Assembly: GCA_018697195.1 (NCBI GenBank)
Contig: CM031879.1
Location: 40,947,715-41,011,714, forward strand
Source: Certhia americana
Lineage: Eukaryota > Chordata > Aves > Passeriformes > Certhiidae
DNA: 64,000 nt
Direction of reading: 5' to 3'
The translations under genes and the position numbers were made by a program. The notes below the pieces were generated by a model, which ran no database searches, was not told where the DNA came from, and saw only the letters and a program-made list of their open reading frames with translations. Positions within the stretch are counted from its first letter, which is position 1, and each line of letters opens with the position of its first letter. Positions 62,471 to 64,000 of this stretch are shown piece by piece.

Positions 62471-64000
62471 AAAAAATCACTATCTGTAAACCAGGAGTGC
62501 CTTTGCTTCTAATTGCTGTCATGTGATGTGACTCCAGCCAACAGTTCTAAAGAGGAACATTGACTTCACATATGTTAATTGTCAGTTTTTCTGTAAAAGA
62601 GAAAGGAAATGGTTAAGGGATTATTAGGTTAATTATTAAGTCCAACCCTTTTCCAGAGAGCAGTTTTCTCCTGCCCTTTACATTCCCTAAGACTATCCTA
62701 ATTACTGCACTTCAGCATAGTCTGGGAGTGGGAAGGAGGAGAGTCTTCTTGGCCACTTTAGCTGAAGCTATTTACCTTTTAATAAAAAATGAAAATTAGA
62801 TGAAGAAGTTTAATACACATCTCTTAATATTCTGACAAGTGATTAAGTTAAAGATGGTTTAATTCTCTGCATTTACCTCAACATTTGATTGCATATCTCT
62901 TTCTGCTGGAGAGACAGACTAGATCCTCTGTTCCAAAATGTGTTAAAACCAAGGCCATGTTGGCAGAAAGTGAGTTCAAGACCATGCTTGCATAAAGTGA
63001 GTTCAAGACCACTGAGGGAGATGAAGAATGTGAGTTGAAGGCTTTCAAAACCTTTCTGAGTGCTCTAATGGCAACAGTGAGGATGGCATAAGCACCTCTT
63101 CTAGCAATTTTTCTTTGTGTATAATGACAGGTCCAGTAAAAGCATTCTGAGAAATCCCAGACTTTGAGGGAACATTTAGCTGGATTTTTATTTCAGTGGA
63201 TATTTAGTTCACACAGGTACGTTTTGAGTGATCTTATCACATGCACATAAGTAGATATTTGAGGTCAAATTGGGACTGATCTTGTTGAATTCTCCTATTT
63301 AGTCAATGAAGGCACTGGCAGAGGATCATTCATCCTACATACTTTAGGCTCATGTCTTATGATAGGCTGAGTGGTTGTTGAAGGTTTCTATTTCTCTTCA
63401 CAGTAGGAACCTAGACATACAGCTTTGATTATATTAACTTTTAAGGGCAACTGGTAGCAATTCTGCTATTAAACACTGGAACTTTAGCTTGTAGAAGAGG
63501 ATAAATTTACAAAATTCAGACACCTATATTGTTTGATTACAGTTTGCGGAGTCTTTGAAAATTAAAATTTTGAATGTCAGCAGTAAAAAATGAAGCAGAT
63601 AGTGCAAGATTTTTTGTGATGTAACTGTGGGGTAACTACTCTCCCTAGAACTGAAGCCAGATCTTTAAGTGTTTTTGTAAGATAAATCCTTATATTTCAT
63701 TGTAATGTGGTTCAGCATAAAAATTCCATGTAACCATCAAAAGCATTCAGTATACTGCCTTTAAAACTTTTGATAAATTTCATATTTTTTTTTTTTTCTG
63801 TTCATATATAGATGGTAGACTGTAGCTCTCCCTTATGGCTGATCTGTGGAAAGCGTGCTCTCCTGTTGCCAGATTCCTAATCGGAATACTATGTTAGCAA
63901 TATACTGTTGTATATAATCTTAGGCAATCATGTGCCAGCACAAGGCAGGGACAGAAATATCCATCTGACAGCTAGCAACTTGAGCTATAAAGCAGGCCCT
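62471..64000. other. unique noncoding DNA
   Basis: No gene is recognised up to the window end. It holds the 27-bp tandem repeat at 62951-63012 and a T-run at about 63786-63799. Confidence 0.65.
62951..63012 (+). repeat. 27-bp tandem repeat, about 2.3 copies
   Basis: Unit 1 is 62951-62977, unit 2 is 62978-63004 (23 of 27 identical), and a partial third starts at 63005. The shared core AAAGTGAGTTCAAGACCA occurs at 62967-62984 and again at 62994-63011. A looser GAATGTGAGTTGAAGG follows about 20 bases later and may be a decayed further copy. Confidence 0.9.

Overview
The window looks like a stretch of a bird genome (or a close archosaur or turtle relative). It is AT-rich and CpG-poor, has no dense coding, and its recognisable interspersed repeats are chicken-repeat-1 (CR1) LINE fragments with the typical 3' tail (ATTCTATG-like octamers), plus two LTR-like blocks. 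I saw no Alu, B1, L1 or other mammalian families. A passerine or other bird is my best guess; the species cannot be read from the sequence.

I found no protein-coding gene, no exon I can defend, no tRNA, rRNA or snRNA, and nothing bacterial such as an operon or CRISPR. The longest open frames (134 codons on the minus strand at 20483-20887, 118 codons on the plus strand at 33637-33993) have no recognisable family and are about what AT-rich noncoding DNA of this size gives by chance. The window is best read as intergenic DNA or the interior of a very long intron. Any function would most likely be regulatory, which a single sequence cannot show.

Layout. 1-2.9 kb: unique DNA with one perfect short hairpin. 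2.93-3.57 kb: solo-LTR-like block on the plus strand with a TATA box and AATAAA. 3.6-19.6 kb: unique DNA with a (TATC)12 array, a (TA)15 array and T/G-rich tracts. 19.6 kb: CR1 tail. 20.6-20.9 kb: purine-rich strand. 25.45 kb: perfect CRE palindrome. 26.46-26.59 kb: 14-bp inverted repeat. 27.3-27.6 kb: CR1. 31.4 kb: small GC spike. 34.2-34.4 kb: TTTG-rich tract and an 8-bp tandem array. 41.7-43.4 kb: two plus-strand CR1 fragments. 46.7-47.4 kb: minus-strand CR1 with part of its reverse transcriptase, an internal deletion and two tandem duplications. 51.5-51.9 kb: minus-strand LTR-like block, followed by a perfect (TTTTA)21 array. 52.4-64 kb: unique DNA with a GC-richer patch at 56.0 kb, a compound pentanucleotide array at 60.9 kb and a 27-bp tandem repeat at 62.95 kb.

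I did not find a new biological system. The most informative objects are the rearranged CR1 copy at 46.7-47.4 kb, the LTR whose poly(A) signal lies in the second copy of a 17-bp duplication, and the long perfect TTTTA array.
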